A DNA stretch of 64,000 nucleotides from Streptomyces sp. NBC_01591. GTDB lineage: Bacteria > Actinomycetota > Actinomycetes > Streptomycetales > Streptomycetaceae. Numbering within the stretch: the first letter of the stretch is position 1; every line of letters begins with the position of its first letter. Shown one piece after another: positions 51,069-60,340 of this stretch. The notes beneath the pieces are model-generated. The model worked only from the letters and a program-made list of their open reading frames with translations. It searched no databases and was not told where the DNA came from. The DNA lies in contig NZ_CP109327.1 in the NCBI RefSeq assembly GCF_035918155.1, positions 8,246,001 to 8,310,000 of the forward strand. The letters run 5' to 3'. The position numbers were made by a program, and so were the translations under genes.

Positions 51069-51578
51069 ATGAACAGTGCTGACCTTTTGACCGACGCGTT
51101 CACCCGCGTCCGGGAGACGGTGCACTCGGCGGTCGAGGGCCTGTCACGCGCCGATCTCCATGCTCGCCTCGACGACGGGGCGAACTCGATCGGCTGGCTC
51201 GTATGGCATCTCACCCGGATCCAGGACGACCATGTCTCGGACGCGGCCGGTGTCGAGCAGGTCTGGTTCTCCGAGGACTGGGCCTCCCGTTTCGATCTGC
51301 CCTTCGAGAAGGAGGCCACCGGGTACGGACACCGCAGCGCGGATGTCGCGGCGGTGCGGGTGCGCTCGGCGGAACTGCTGCTCGGCTACCACGACGCGGT
51401 CCACGAGCAGACCGCCGGCTTCGTGCGTGGGCTCGACAACAGGGCTCTGGAACGCATCGTCGACGAGGCGTGGTCGCCGCCGGTCACTCTCGGGGTGCGT
51501 CTGATCAGCGTCATCTCGGACGATCTCCAACACGCGGGCCAGGCCGCCTTCGTACGGGGGGTGTTGGAGCGCCGGTAG
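51069..51578 (+). CDS. DinB/DUF664-family protein (mycothiol-dependent enzyme fold)
   Basis: 169 residues from ATG 51069 (GGTGAGGG just upstream). SIGWLVWHLTRIQDDHVSDA carries the first metal-ligand His, YHDAVHEQTAGFV the second and ISDDLQHAGQAAFVRG the third, the three-His zinc site of the DinB four-helix bundle. Actinobacterial members are often mycothiol- or other thiol-dependent transferases for detoxification. Exact substrate unknown. Confidence 0.85.
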   Translation: MNSADLLTDAFTRVRETVHSAVEGLSRADLHARLDDGANSIGWLVWHLTRIQDDHVSDAAGVEQVWFSEDWASRFDLPFEKEATGYGHRSADVAAVRVRSAELLLGYHDAVHEQTAGFVRGLDNRALERIVDEAWSPPVTLGVRLISVISDDLQHAGQAAFVRGVLERR

Positions 51579-51709
51579 ACCGGGGCCGCTCTCGCGATGT
51601 CGACGACCGTCATTCGGCCGGTGCCGCGTCCGGACTCCGTTGTGTGATCGATAGGTTGTCCCGTACGGCTCGGGCGGAGCCGTGGACCTCGAAGTCCGGA
51701 GGGACACAC

Positions 51710-52150
51710 ATGGGAAGTGACGTACATTCACGCGTCTCGGCGTATGCCATCGCTGTCGCGGAGCACCAGTTGCTGCTGACTCAGCTCTCGGACAGCTCAC
51801 CGGTCTTCATGCCCGGACTGTGGCACCTGCCCGGCGGAGGCATCGATCCCGGTGAGCAACCGCGGGAGACACTGGCACGTGAACTGTACGAGGAGACCGG
51901 CCTCGAACTCCTCGATGCCCGGCTGGTGGACGCGCGGGCGTACACCGCTCACCGGCTCGGGGTGAACTGGAATCTCGTGGGGCTTTTCTATCTGGTCGAC
52001 CTCGGGCCCGGACCGCTCGCGGTCACCAAGACCGACGATTCCACCTCTGCCGTCGCCTGGATGCCCTTGTCGGGTTTGGAGGAATCGCGGCTGTCGCCTG
52101 CGGCGGTCGACAGTCTCGGGATGATCGGCGCGCGAGAGGCGCGGCAGTAG
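51710..52150 (+). CDS. NUDIX hydrolase
   Basis: 146 residues from ATG 51710 (GGAGGG 7 nt upstream). The NUDIX box GGIDPGEQPRETLARELYEE followed by TGLEL has all required Gly/Glu/Arg residues to bind magnesium and attack a nucleoside-diphosphate-linked substrate. Substrate cannot be read. Confidence 0.9.
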   Translation: MGSDVHSRVSAYAIAVAEHQLLLTQLSDSSPVFMPGLWHLPGGGIDPGEQPRETLARELYEETGLELLDARLVDARAYTAHRLGVNWNLVGLFYLVDLGPGPLAVTKTDDSTSAVAWMPLSGLEESRLSPAAVDSLGMIGAREARQ

Positions 52151-52160
52151 GCCGTTCGTC

Positions 52161-52181
52161 CTGCTCCCGGCCCCGGAGCAG
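52161..52181. terminator. Hairpin between convergent NUDIX and DUF3995 genes
   Basis: CTGCTCC (52161-52167) pairs with GGAGCAG (52175-52181), extended by inner CG pairs. Confidence 0.45.
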
Positions 52182-52185
52182 CCGC

Positions 52186-52617
52186 CTACCGCTTACGCCG
52201 GGCGGTGGCGATCACGGTCGACGTGGCGAGGGCGAGGCACAGGGGCGAATAGGCGAGCCGGTCGAGGCGTCGGAAGCGGGGCGAGAGCGCTCCCGGGACC
52301 AGCAGGTCCGTTCGGCCCGAGAAGCCGGCCGCACCGCGCAGAGCGAGTACCCCCGCGACGCCGGCTGCGCCGATCCGGGACAGCGCCGGGCGCCGCCGCG
52401 GCCGGCCCGAGACCAGCAGCGCCGCGGTCCCCAACGCGCCCGCCACCGCGAAACACGCCGCCGGACCAGGTGGGTTCGGGCGGCCGATCACCACGTCGGA
52501 GTAGGTCTTCCGGTCGGGCAGCGGCCAGGTCGACCCCAGCCCCCACGCGACATGCAGACCGGAAAGCGCGGTCAGTGCGGTGACAGCGATCCGGCCGGCA
52601 GCACGCTCGATCGTCAT
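52186..52617 (-). CDS. DUF3995-like small membrane protein
   Basis: 143 residues from ATG 52617 (GTG 52626 is an alternative). Four hydrophobic segments; RIAVTALTALSGLHVAWGLG with STWPLPDR and PLCLALATSTVIATARRKR are typical of DUF3995. No function known. Confidence 0.75.
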   Translation of the reverse strand: MTIERAAGRIAVTALTALSGLHVAWGLGSTWPLPDRKTYSDVVIGRPNPPGPAACFAVAGALGTAALLVSGRPRRRPALSRIGAAGVAGVLALRGAAGFSGRTDLLVPGALSPRFRRLDRLAYSPLCLALATSTVIATARRKR

Positions 52618-52764
52618 GACACTCACGCTATCGCCCGTGCCGGGCGGCCGAGGGAGCGGGGTACCGCCCTCGCGAGACCCCGATCCCGCATCGCCCGGTG
52701 CGCACCGTCACCATCTCCGTAAATTCGGATGAAGGCCCGACCGGCACGGTGATGGGATGGCGCG

Positions 52765-53781
52765 ATGCGAAGTGATGTGCCGGCAGTGGTGGACCGAGGG
52801 CAGTACCAGGACGCGGTGACCCCCTGGGAGCAGGAGGCATGGCGGGAGGAGGCCTTGGGATGGGTGGAGCGCGGGCTCGCCGCTCGGGGACTGCGCGAAA
52901 CCGGGCCACGGAAGGTGCGGCTCCGGCCGTGGTCCGTGCTGGTGCGGATGTCCGTCGCGGGTGGCGCCGCCGTGTGGTTCAAGGCCAACCCGCCCGCCAG
53001 CGCCTTCGAGGCGGGGCTGACCGAGGCACTGGCCCGCTGGGTGCCCGGGTACGTACTGAAGCCGCTCGCCGTCGACGCGGGCCGGGGCTGGTCGCTGCTT
53101 CCGGACGGCGGCACGATCTTCCGCGACGCACTCGACGCGGCGGCCCGCACCGCGGTCGATCCGCGTGCCTGGGAGGAACCGCTGCGGCAGTACGCCGGAA
53201 TGCAACGCGCACTCGTTCCGTACGCCGAGGAGATCGAACTGCTCGGTGTCCCCGGCGCGCGCACGGCCGTGCTCCCGGAGATCTTCGACCGGGTCGTCGA
53301 CGGGAACACCGCACTGGAGCCCGCCGACCGCCGGGCCCTGGGCGCGTTGCGGCCCCGGCTCGTGGGGTGGTGCGAGGAGCTCGCGGAAGTGGGCATCGCC
53401 GATACGCTCGACCACTCCGATCTGCACGACGGTCAGCTCTTCGCGCCGGAGCCGGGCCGTTTCACGTTCTTCGACTGGGGCGACGCGGCCGTCGCCCACC
53501 CCTTCTGCAGCTTTCTCGTCCCCGCCCGAGCGGCCCGGGAGCGGTTCGGGCCCGAGGTGCTGCCCCGCCTGCGGGACGCCTACCTGGAACAGTGGACGGG
53601 CGACGGCCGCACGAACGCCGAACTGCGGCGTGCCCTGAGTCTGGCCTGGCGACTCGGGGCGATCGGCCGGGCCTGCTCCTGGGGACGGCTCTTCCCCGGC
53701 GCGTACAGCGGCGTCGGCGGGGCCGGCGACGCGGCGGGCGCGCGCTGGCTGCTTGAACTCGCCGACGAGCCACCGCTGTAG
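52765..53781 (+). CDS. APH-family phosphotransferase
   Basis: 338 residues. The kinase-like catalytic segment reads DTLDHSDLHDGQLF with the catalytic Asp, followed by FTFFDWGDAAVAHPFCSF carrying the metal-binding Asp, as in aminoglycoside/choline/homoserine-kinase-like phosphotransferases. The N-terminal lobe (VRMSVAGGAAVWFKANPP) contains the ATP-binding Lys. Target unknown; resistance function should not be assumed. Confidence 0.85.
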   Translation: MRSDVPAVVDRGQYQDAVTPWEQEAWREEALGWVERGLAARGLRETGPRKVRLRPWSVLVRMSVAGGAAVWFKANPPASAFEAGLTEALARWVPGYVLKPLAVDAGRGWSLLPDGGTIFRDALDAAARTAVDPRAWEEPLRQYAGMQRALVPYAEEIELLGVPGARTAVLPEIFDRVVDGNTALEPADRRALGALRPRLVGWCEELAEVGIADTLDHSDLHDGQLFAPEPGRFTFFDWGDAAVAHPFCSFLVPARAARERFGPEVLPRLRDAYLEQWTGDGRTNAELRRALSLAWRLGAIGRACSWGRLFPGAYSGVGGAGDAAGARWLLELADEPPL

Positions 53782-53849
53782 GGACAAGCCGGCGGGACGG
53801 ATGGGTGCTCGGTGTGCCGGGCCGGGTGACCGGCAACTACGCTGCTCCG

Positions 53850-54866
53850 ATGCATCGCACGACGCCTCCTCGCCCGGTCGACATCACCACGGAGTTCCCG
53901 GAGCTTGCTCCGCTGGCACGCACAGCGGTGCGGCTGCACCCGCGCCCGGGGGAGCCGGCCGTCGGGGACAGCTCCGTCGGTGGACCGTTGCTGTGGCCGC
54001 GGGACGAACCGTGGCCCACCTGCCCGGAGCACGCGGGCCCGTGGCACCTCGGTTTCGTACCCGACGAGGTGCGGGCCCAACGCCGTGTCCTGACCGCGGC
54101 CTGGGCACGTGCGGAGGGCAACCGTCTGATGCTCACCCCGCAGGAGCGGGAAGTGGTGGACCGGGTCGGCTACAGCGGCCGGCGCATCCCGCAGAACGGG
54201 CCGGTCCCCCTGCTGGCAGTCGCCCAGCTGTACGCACGGGACCTCCCGGCCGCCGAGGGCGACGGCCTGTGGCCGGGCCCGCAGGAGACCGATCTGCTCC
54301 AGGTGCTGTGGTGTCCCTTCGAGCACGGCGACGACTGCCTTCCACAGGTGCGTCTGGTGTGGCGGCGGGCCGCGGAAGTCGGTCCGACGCTGTCCGCGCC
54401 CCCCGAGCCGTCGGTGATCGACAACGGCGACTATCTGCCCAGCCCCTGCCTCCTGCACCCCGAACCGGTCACCGAGTACCCGGCACCGCACGAACTGGAC
54501 GAAGAACTCGCGGAACGCGTCAGGGCCTGGGAGGAGACGCGCGACTACCTGTACCAGTACGCCCTGTCCGTGGCGCCGGGATGGAAGATCGGTGGTTGGG
54601 GCAACTGGAGCTTCTGCGATCCGTGGCCCATGGAGTGCCCGGACTGCGGCGGGCCCGTCCGCCCGCTGCTGACCGTCGACAGCGGCGAATGGGACAACGA
54701 ACAGAGCTGGCGCCCCGTCGAGGACGAAGCCGCCGACGCGGCGCCGGGAGTGGTCCACCCGCAGACGCACGAGCCGACCCAGGTCACCATCGGCCGCGGC
54801 TACACCATGCAGGTCTACTCCTGTGAGCGGTCCTTCGGGCACACCGCGCTCGAGGTGATGCAGTAG
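53850..54866 (+). CDS. DUF1963/YwqG-like protein
   Basis: 338 residues from ATG 53850. VGGPLLWPRDEPWPTCPEHA, LLQVLWCPFEHGDDCLPQVR, ALSVAPGWKIGGWGNWSFCD and CPDCGGPVRPLLTVDSGEWD are characteristic of the DUF1963 family; the CPDCGG pair and other Cys suggest a zinc site. No enzyme activity is established. TACGCT at 53838-53843 lies 6 nt before the ATG and no ribosome site exists, pointing to a leaderless mRNA. Confidence 0.75.
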   Translation: MHRTTPPRPVDITTEFPELAPLARTAVRLHPRPGEPAVGDSSVGGPLLWPRDEPWPTCPEHAGPWHLGFVPDEVRAQRRVLTAAWARAEGNRLMLTPQEREVVDRVGYSGRRIPQNGPVPLLAVAQLYARDLPAAEGDGLWPGPQETDLLQVLWCPFEHGDDCLPQVRLVWRRAAEVGPTLSAPPEPSVIDNGDYLPSPCLLHPEPVTEYPAPHELDEELAERVRAWEETRDYLYQYALSVAPGWKIGGWGNWSFCDPWPMECPDCGGPVRPLLTVDSGEWDNEQSWRPVEDEAADAAPGVVHPQTHEPTQVTIGRGYTMQVYSCERSFGHTALEVMQ

Positions 54867-54929
54867 CACAGTGAGGCGTGGTGAGACCGTAACCCGGTGA
54901 GTGGATGTGCGTACCGGGCCGTTGTGGTC

Positions 54930-55496
54930 TCAGGCGTCGATACGAAGGCCCTTCGCGACAGCCGGGGGCACCGGATAGATCCGCTCGGGCGGCAGCAGCC
55001 GCTGGGCCTGCGCGGCCCGGCCGCTCTGCCTCAGCGCCGCGATCTTCTGGACCCGTGGCGTCACGTCGGTGAGGTCGACGACCCACTCCTCGGCGAACGT
55101 GCGGATCAGACCGCGTCCGACCCCGACCTGGATGCTGTAGTGGTTGAGAGCGGCTCCCCGCAGTGAGCGTTCGGGATCCCACTGGACGTGCACGGGAGCC
55201 TGGGCGACCGCCGACGGGTCGGCCGTCGTCAGCACGGCCTGCGAGAGCGCCTCCTCCCATCCGGCCCGGGTGATCCGTACCGCGAGGATCCGCTCCTGGC
55301 CCGACTTCTGCGCCCAGTTGCTGCGGTGCATGAGCCAGAGGAACGACGGCTTGATCCAGGTCATCCGGTTGAACGAGAACGGTGGGACGAACCGTTTGGC
55401 CCGCAGAGCCGGACCGGCGACCGCCGGTGAGTACGCCTGGTAGACGACGATCGTCCGGGCGTCGTAGTCGGCCCGTATCCGGTGCTGCGAGGTCAT
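54930..55496 (-). CDS. DUF4291-family protein
   Basis: 188 residues. [20 protein letters not shown] at the start and [20 protein letters not shown] with [14 protein letters not shown] are hallmarks of DUF4291; function unknown. Convergent with the DUF1963 gene. Confidence 0.85.
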   Translation of the reverse strand: MTSQHRIRADYDARTIVVYQAYSPAVAGPALRAKRFVPPFSFNRMTWIKPSFLWLMHRSNWAQKSGQERILAVRITRAGWEEALSQAVLTTADPSAVAQAPVHVQWDPERSLRGAALNHYSIQVGVGRGLIRTFAEEWVVDLTDVTPRVQKIAALRQSGRAAQAQRLLPPERIYPVPPAVAKGLRIDA

Positions 55497-55710
55497 GCGT
55501 CCGAGATTTTCACCTGCCGGAATTCAGTGCAATCAGTTTTCTCTCCGTCGGAACTCCTCCGTCCGGAGCCACTTTGTCCTCGCGTCCGTCTTCGTCGCGG
55601 CGCACCATCGGGCGGCCGGTTTTTCGTGCGGCGCGACCACTCGGAGCCGGTCCGGCGCTGCCTAATGTTCCCTCACTCGGCGGCGGCGTGCCGCTCCCTC
55701 GGAGGTGACC

Positions 55711-56942
55711 ATGGCCAGCACCGCAGGCACGGAGACCAGGAACAGAACGGCCCGCAGGACCCGGACGGCGGGCGCGGCCCATTGGACGGTTCCGCGCCGG
55801 TGTCCCTCAGCGCGGCCCTGGACCGCAACGTCATGGGCGGTGGCCCCGGATACCCGGGCGCGCTGCCGCAGTTCCACGGCGACGACATCGTGTTCTGCGC
55901 CCGCGACCGGGGCGCAACCCGCCTGTACCGGGTGGACGCGGCCGGGATCAGCGCGTCCCCGCTGCCCGCCGGCACCGGGGTCAGCGGATGCTCGGTCGCC
56001 GCGAAGGCGGGGCTGGCGGCGGTTGTGGTCTCCGACGCGTCGCGTTTCGCCGAGGTCGTGCTGCTCGACCTGGACTCCTGGGCGGCCGGGGAGGCGGGCC
56101 TGCCGTCGGCAGGGCGGGAGCCCGCGCGGCTCACCGACCACATGGCCCGGTCGCTGCCCGGGATCGCCCTCCACCCGGTCACCGAACGCGAGTTCACCAT
56201 CGCGGACGGCACGGTCGTACACGGCATGATCACCCGCGCCGCGGACACACCTCCGGGCGGCCCGCTGCTGGTGGACGTGCACGGCGGCCCGCACAACGCC
56301 TGGGCCCCGCACTCCGATCCGGTCCACCTCTACCACCAGGAGCTGGCCTCACAGGGCTGGACGATCCTGACGCTGAACGTCCGCGCCGGCGACGGCTACG
56401 GCGAGGCGTTCTACACGGCCGCAGTGGGCGCCTGGGGCGAGACGGACGGACAGGACGTCCTGCAACCGGTCGCTGCCCTCCTCGCCGAGGGACTCGTCGA
56501 CCCGGCACGGATCGCGCTCACCGGCTACAGCTACGGCGGCTATCTGACCTGTTGGCTCTCCGCCCGCAGCGACCGCTTCGCCGCCGTCGTACCGGGCGGC
56601 GTCCTGGTCGATCTGAAGAGCATGGCCGGCACCTCCGAAGAAGGACACCTGATCGCCGACCACGAGATCGGCGACCCGGAACGGCTGACGGAGCTCTCGC
56701 CGCTGAGCCATGCCGACGCGGTACGCGCACCCACCCTGATCCTGCACGGCGGCGCGGACCACACCTGCCCGGTGGGCCAGGCCGAGCAGCGGTTCCACGC
56801 GCTGCGCACCCGGGACGTACCGGTCCGGCTGGTCGTGTACCCCGGCAGCTCGCATCTTTTCCTACTGGACGGCCGGCCCTCGCACCGGGAGGACTACTCC
56901 CGCAGGCTGATCGAATGGGTCACCACGCACACCAACCGCTGA
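55711..56942 (+). pseudogene. S9 (prolyl-oligopeptidase) family peptidase, internally deleted and frameshifted
   Basis: ATG 55711 with near-perfect ribosome site GGAGGTGACC opens MASTAGTET, but that frame does not join the peptidase. The peptidase frame begins around VSLSAALDRNVMGGGPGYPG (55798), which in full-length S9 enzymes lies ~250 residues in. The complete catalytic domain follows: DVHGGPHNAWAPH, LTGYSYGGYLTCW (Ser), LHGGADHTCPVGQAEQ (Asp), YPGSSHLFLLDGRPSHREDY (His). So the propeller half is lost and a frameshift separates the start from the rest; a short product from an internal GTG cannot be excluded. First gene of the overlapping hydrolase operon. Confidence 0.75.
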
Positions 56943-56965
56943 ACGCAACGGAATCGGAGCCCGAC

Positions 56966-58336
56966 ATGACCGACACCACCGACCTGTCAGCCCACTGGAC
57001 GACCCGCCTCACCGAACTCGCCGCCCGTCACTCCGTCCCCGGAGCCGGTCTGGCCATCCTGCACCGCGGCGAGATCGTCGCCGAGACCGCCGTCGGCCTG
57101 GCCAACACGGAGGCCGGGATCGGGACGACCACCGACACCCTCTTCCAGATCGGCTCGATCTCCAAGGTGTGGACCACCACGGTGGCCATGGCACTCGTCG
57201 ACGAGGGCCTGCTCGAACTGGACGCGCCCATCGTGTCCGTACTCCCCGAACTGCGGCTCGCCAACGATGAGTTGACCCAGGAACTGACACTCCGTCACCT
57301 CCTGACCCACACCAGCGGCATCGACGGCGACCTCTTCACCGACACCGGCCGGGGCGACGACTGCCTGGAGAAGTTCGCCGCGCTGCTCGGCGACGTCACC
57401 CCCAACCACCCGCTCGGCGCCACCATGTCGTACTGCAACGCGGGCTTCACCCTGCTCGGCCGGGTACTGGAGGTCGTCACCGGCGTCCAGTGGGACGAGC
57501 TGATGCGCGAGCGCCTGTACCGTCCGCTCGGCCTGACGCACACCGCGACCCTGCCGGAGGAGGTGCTGCGCTTCCGCGCCGCCATCGGGCACCTGGGGAG
57601 CCCGCCGGCACAGGCCCCGATGTGGGGGCTGATGCGCTCGGCCGGACCGGCCGGACTGATCTGCTCCACGCCGCGCGAGGTACTGGAATTCGCCCGGCTG
57701 CACCTCGACAAGGGCGTCACCGGCGACGGCACCAAGCTCCTCTCGGAGGAGTCCGTCGCCGCCATGCAGACCCCGCAGGTCGAGCTGCCCGACCCGTACA
57801 TCCTGGGCAACGCCTGGGGGCTCGGCTGGTTCCTCGACACCTGGGACGGACAACGGGTGTACGGACACGACGGCGGCACGATCGGACAGAACGCCTACCT
57901 GCGGGTCCTGCCCGAGGCGGAGCTGGCGATCTGCCTGCTCACCAACGGCGGTGACACCTCCAGCCTCTACCGGGACGTGTATGCGGAGATTGTCCAGGAG
58001 CTGGCCGGGGTCACAATGCGCACCACGATCGAGCCCGCGACAGAACCGGTGGCGGTGGACCCCGCCGACTGTGTCGGCGTGTACCAGCGGCTCTCCAGCA
58101 CGGTGGAGATCGTGGAGCGGGACGGCGGCCTGGTGATGCTGGACCGGATCACCGGACCACTGGCCGAACTGACCCCCGACACGGAGAAGGAGTACGAGCT
58201 GCACCCCGTCGAGCCGGGGCTGTTCGTCGTGCAGCGGCCGGGGTTCGAGCTCTGGGTCCCGGTCGTGTTCTACACACTCGCCGACGGCACTCCGTACATC
58301 CACCACGGTGGCCGCGCCACCCCCAAGGTGGGCTGA
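56966..58336 (+). CDS. Beta-lactamase-fold serine hydrolase (class C/esterase-like)
   Basis: 456 residues from ATG 56966. QIGSISKVWTTTVAMALVDE contains the SxxK nucleophile, MSYCNAGFTLLG the YxN motif, and YGHDGGTIG the HxG motif, so the penicillin-binding-protein/beta-lactamase active site is complete. There is no signal peptide, suggesting an intracellular D-aminopeptidase or esterase. The C-terminal ~110 residues are a beta-rich domain. Follows the peptidase gene by 23 nt. Confidence 0.9.
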   Translation: MTDTTDLSAHWTTRLTELAARHSVPGAGLAILHRGEIVAETAVGLANTEAGIGTTTDTLFQIGSISKVWTTTVAMALVDEGLLELDAPIVSVLPELRLANDELTQELTLRHLLTHTSGIDGDLFTDTGRGDDCLEKFAALLGDVTPNHPLGATMSYCNAGFTLLGRVLEVVTGVQWDELMRERLYRPLGLTHTATLPEEVLRFRAAIGHLGSPPAQAPMWGLMRSAGPAGLICSTPREVLEFARLHLDKGVTGDGTKLLSEESVAAMQTPQVELPDPYILGNAWGLGWFLDTWDGQRVYGHDGGTIGQNAYLRVLPEAELAICLLTNGGDTSSLYRDVYAEIVQELAGVTMRTTIEPATEPVAVDPADCVGVYQRLSSTVEIVERDGGLVMLDRITGPLAELTPDTEKEYELHPVEPGLFVVQRPGFELWVPVVFYTLADGTPYIHHGGRATPKVG

Positions 58337-58337
58337 C

Positions 58338-59486
58338 ATGACCGCGATCGCCACCGCCCTGGAGGCCGGGCTGCCGGGCCTGCTGGCCGACATCGAGGAG
58401 CTGGTCCGCACCGAGTCGCCCAGTGACGACCTGGCCGCGGTCGCCGACTGCGCCCGCGTCGTCGCGAAGATCGGCACCCGGCTGACCGGCGCGGCACCCG
58501 AGTGGATCGACGGCTCGGGGCGGCCCGCCCTGCGCTGGCGCTTCGGCTCCGGCGACCGGGTGCTGCTGCTCGGCCACTTCGACACGGTGTGGCCGGTGGG
58601 TTCCCTGGCCGGCCACCCCTTCGAGGTCGCCGGGGGCCGGCTCACCGGACCCGGCTGCTTCGACATGAAGGCCGGCGTGGTGCAGCTGTTCCACGCCCTG
58701 TCGGCGCTGGACGACCTGGACAGGGTCTCGGTCCTGCTCACCGGCGACGAGGAGATCGGCGCCCCGACCTCGCGCACCCTGATCGAGGCCGAGGCCCGCC
58801 GTACCCGGGCCGTACTCGTCCTGGAGGCGAGCGAGGGCGGGGCGCTGAAGACCGCGCGCAAGGGGATGTCCGGCTACGAGCTGACCATCGCCGGACGCGC
58901 CGCGCACGCAGGTCTGGAACCCCACAAGGGCGTCAACACGACCACCGAACTGGCCCACCAGGTCCTCGCGTTGTCCGCACTCGCCGATCCGGCGGCCGGT
59001 ACCACGGTCACGCCGACCGTGGCCTCCTCCGGCACCACACGCAACACGGTGCCCGACGCGGCCCGGCTGATGGTCGACGTACGCGTCGGGACGGCCGCCG
59101 AACAGGACCGGGTGGACCGTGCCGTGCACGGCCTCCGGCCGGTGCTCGACGGCGCCTCGCTCAGGTTCTCCGGCGGCCCGAACAGGCCGCCGCTGCCGAC
59201 GAGCGCGTCGGCCGAACTCTTCGAACTCGCCCGCGGCCACTACGCGGAGCTGGGCTTCGGCCCACTGCGCGGCGTGGCGGTCGGCGGCGGCTCCGACGGC
59301 AACCTCACCGCCGGAGTGGGCACACCCACGCTCGACGGCCTGGGGGCCGTGGGCGGCGGGGCACACGCGGACGACGAGCATGTGGTCGTCGCCGAACTGC
59401 CCCGCCGCGCGGCACTCGTCGCCTCCCTGGTGGCCTCGCTGCTGCGCGTTTCGCCGACGGCCGTCCCCGGCAAGGTGGGACCGTGA
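58338..59486 (+). CDS. M20-family metallopeptidase (CPG2/ArgE-like)
   Basis: 382 residues from ATG 58338, one base after the preceding stop. Metal-binding and catalytic residues are in place: VLLLGHFDTVWPVGS, GPGCFDMKAGVV, LTGDEEIGAPTSR, VLEASEGGALK and GAHADDEHV. The dimerisation insert (GYELTIAGRAAHAGLEPHKG) is typical of carboxypeptidase G2-like enzymes, which remove a C-terminal amino acid from acyl- or peptidyl-amino acids. The stop overlaps the next start (GTGA). Confidence 0.9.
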   Translation: MTAIATALEAGLPGLLADIEELVRTESPSDDLAAVADCARVVAKIGTRLTGAAPEWIDGSGRPALRWRFGSGDRVLLLGHFDTVWPVGSLAGHPFEVAGGRLTGPGCFDMKAGVVQLFHALSALDDLDRVSVLLTGDEEIGAPTSRTLIEAEARRTRAVLVLEASEGGALKTARKGMSGYELTIAGRAAHAGLEPHKGVNTTTELAHQVLALSALADPAAGTTVTPTVASSGTTRNTVPDAARLMVDVRVGTAAEQDRVDRAVHGLRPVLDGASLRFSGGPNRPPLPTSASAELFELARGHYAELGFGPLRGVAVGGGSDGNLTAGVGTPTLDGLGAVGGGAHADDEHVVVAELPRRAALVASLVASLLRVSPTAVPGKVGP

Positions 59487-60340
59487 ACGCTGTGCAGGCG
59501 GCTGCCGCGACGGCCGCCGCGGACCTGGCCGCGCAGCGTGCGGGCGTCACCATCAGGGAACTGCACGGGCTGGACGAGATGCACGAGGCCTGCCGGGTGC
59601 TCGACCGGATCTGGCGGCCCGATCCCGGAAACCCGCTGATCACCCCGGAACTGCTGCGGGTCTTCGCGCACTCCGGCAGCTATGTCGTCGGGGTCGACCG
59701 GGGCGGCCGGATGGTCGGCTTCTGCCTGGGCTTCCTGGCCAGCGCCGGACTGCACTCGCACATCGCCGGGGTGGACGACAGCGTCCGCGGCCGCAATGTC
59801 GGCTTCGCGGTCAAACAGCACCAGCGGGCCTGGGCGCTGGCCCGCTCCATCACCACCGTCACCTGGACCTTCGACCCGCTGATCAGCCGCAACGCCTACT
59901 TCAACCTGGCCAAACTGGGCGCGGAACCGAGCGAGTACCTGGCCGACTTCTACGGTGCCATGCAGGACGAGGTCAACGCCGGGACCGAGACGGACCGGCT
60001 GATGGTCCGCTGGGAGCTGACCGGCGAGCACGCCGTCGGATCCGCCGCGGGCGCACGCCACACCGTCACAGCCGACGGCGCGGGCCCCCGCGCCGTGGTC
60101 GGACTGGACGCCAAACCCGACGGCCGCCCCGTCGTCGGGCGCCGGGACGGCGCCACCGTCCTGGTCCGGATCCCCGCAGAGGCCGAGGAACTGCGCCGGA
60201 CCGACCCGCCCCTGGCCCGCGAATGGCGGTACGCGCTGCGCGAGGTACTCGGCGGCCTGATGGCCGAGGGGCACACCGTCACCGGATTCACCCGGGACGG
60301 CTGGTACGTGATCGACAGACGTCAGGAGAGTCAGGCATGA
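59483..60340 (+). CDS. GNAT-superfamily protein of the N-acylamino-acid racemase operon
   Basis: 285 residues from GTG 59483 (GTGA overlap). GSYVVGVDRGGRMVGFCLGF, HSHIAGVDDSVRGRNVGFAV with KQHQRAWALARSI, and VTWTFDPLISRNAYFNLAKL are the conserved blocks of the large GNAT-like proteins found beside N-succinylamino-acid racemase genes; the acyl-CoA loop is RGRNVG. It may acylate the amino acid that the next enzyme racemises. The ~90 C-terminal residues are a separate domain. Confidence 0.85.
   Translation: MNAVQAAAATAAADLAAQRAGVTIRELHGLDEMHEACRVLDRIWRPDPGNPLITPELLRVFAHSGSYVVGVDRGGRMVGFCLGFLASAGLHSHIAGVDDSVRGRNVGFAVKQHQRAWALARSITTVTWTFDPLISRNAYFNLAKLGAEPSEYLADFYGAMQDEVNAGTETDRLMVRWELTGEHAVGSAAGARHTVTADGAGPRAVVGLDAKPDGRPVVGRRDGATVLVRIPAEAEELRRTDPPLAREWRYALREVLGGLMAEGHTVTGFTRDGWYVIDRRQESQA

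Noticed and set aside
52765..53781. Aminoglycoside resistance gene
   Set aside because: Only the generic APH-fold motifs are present; no subfamily-specific similarity to resistance enzymes is recognised.
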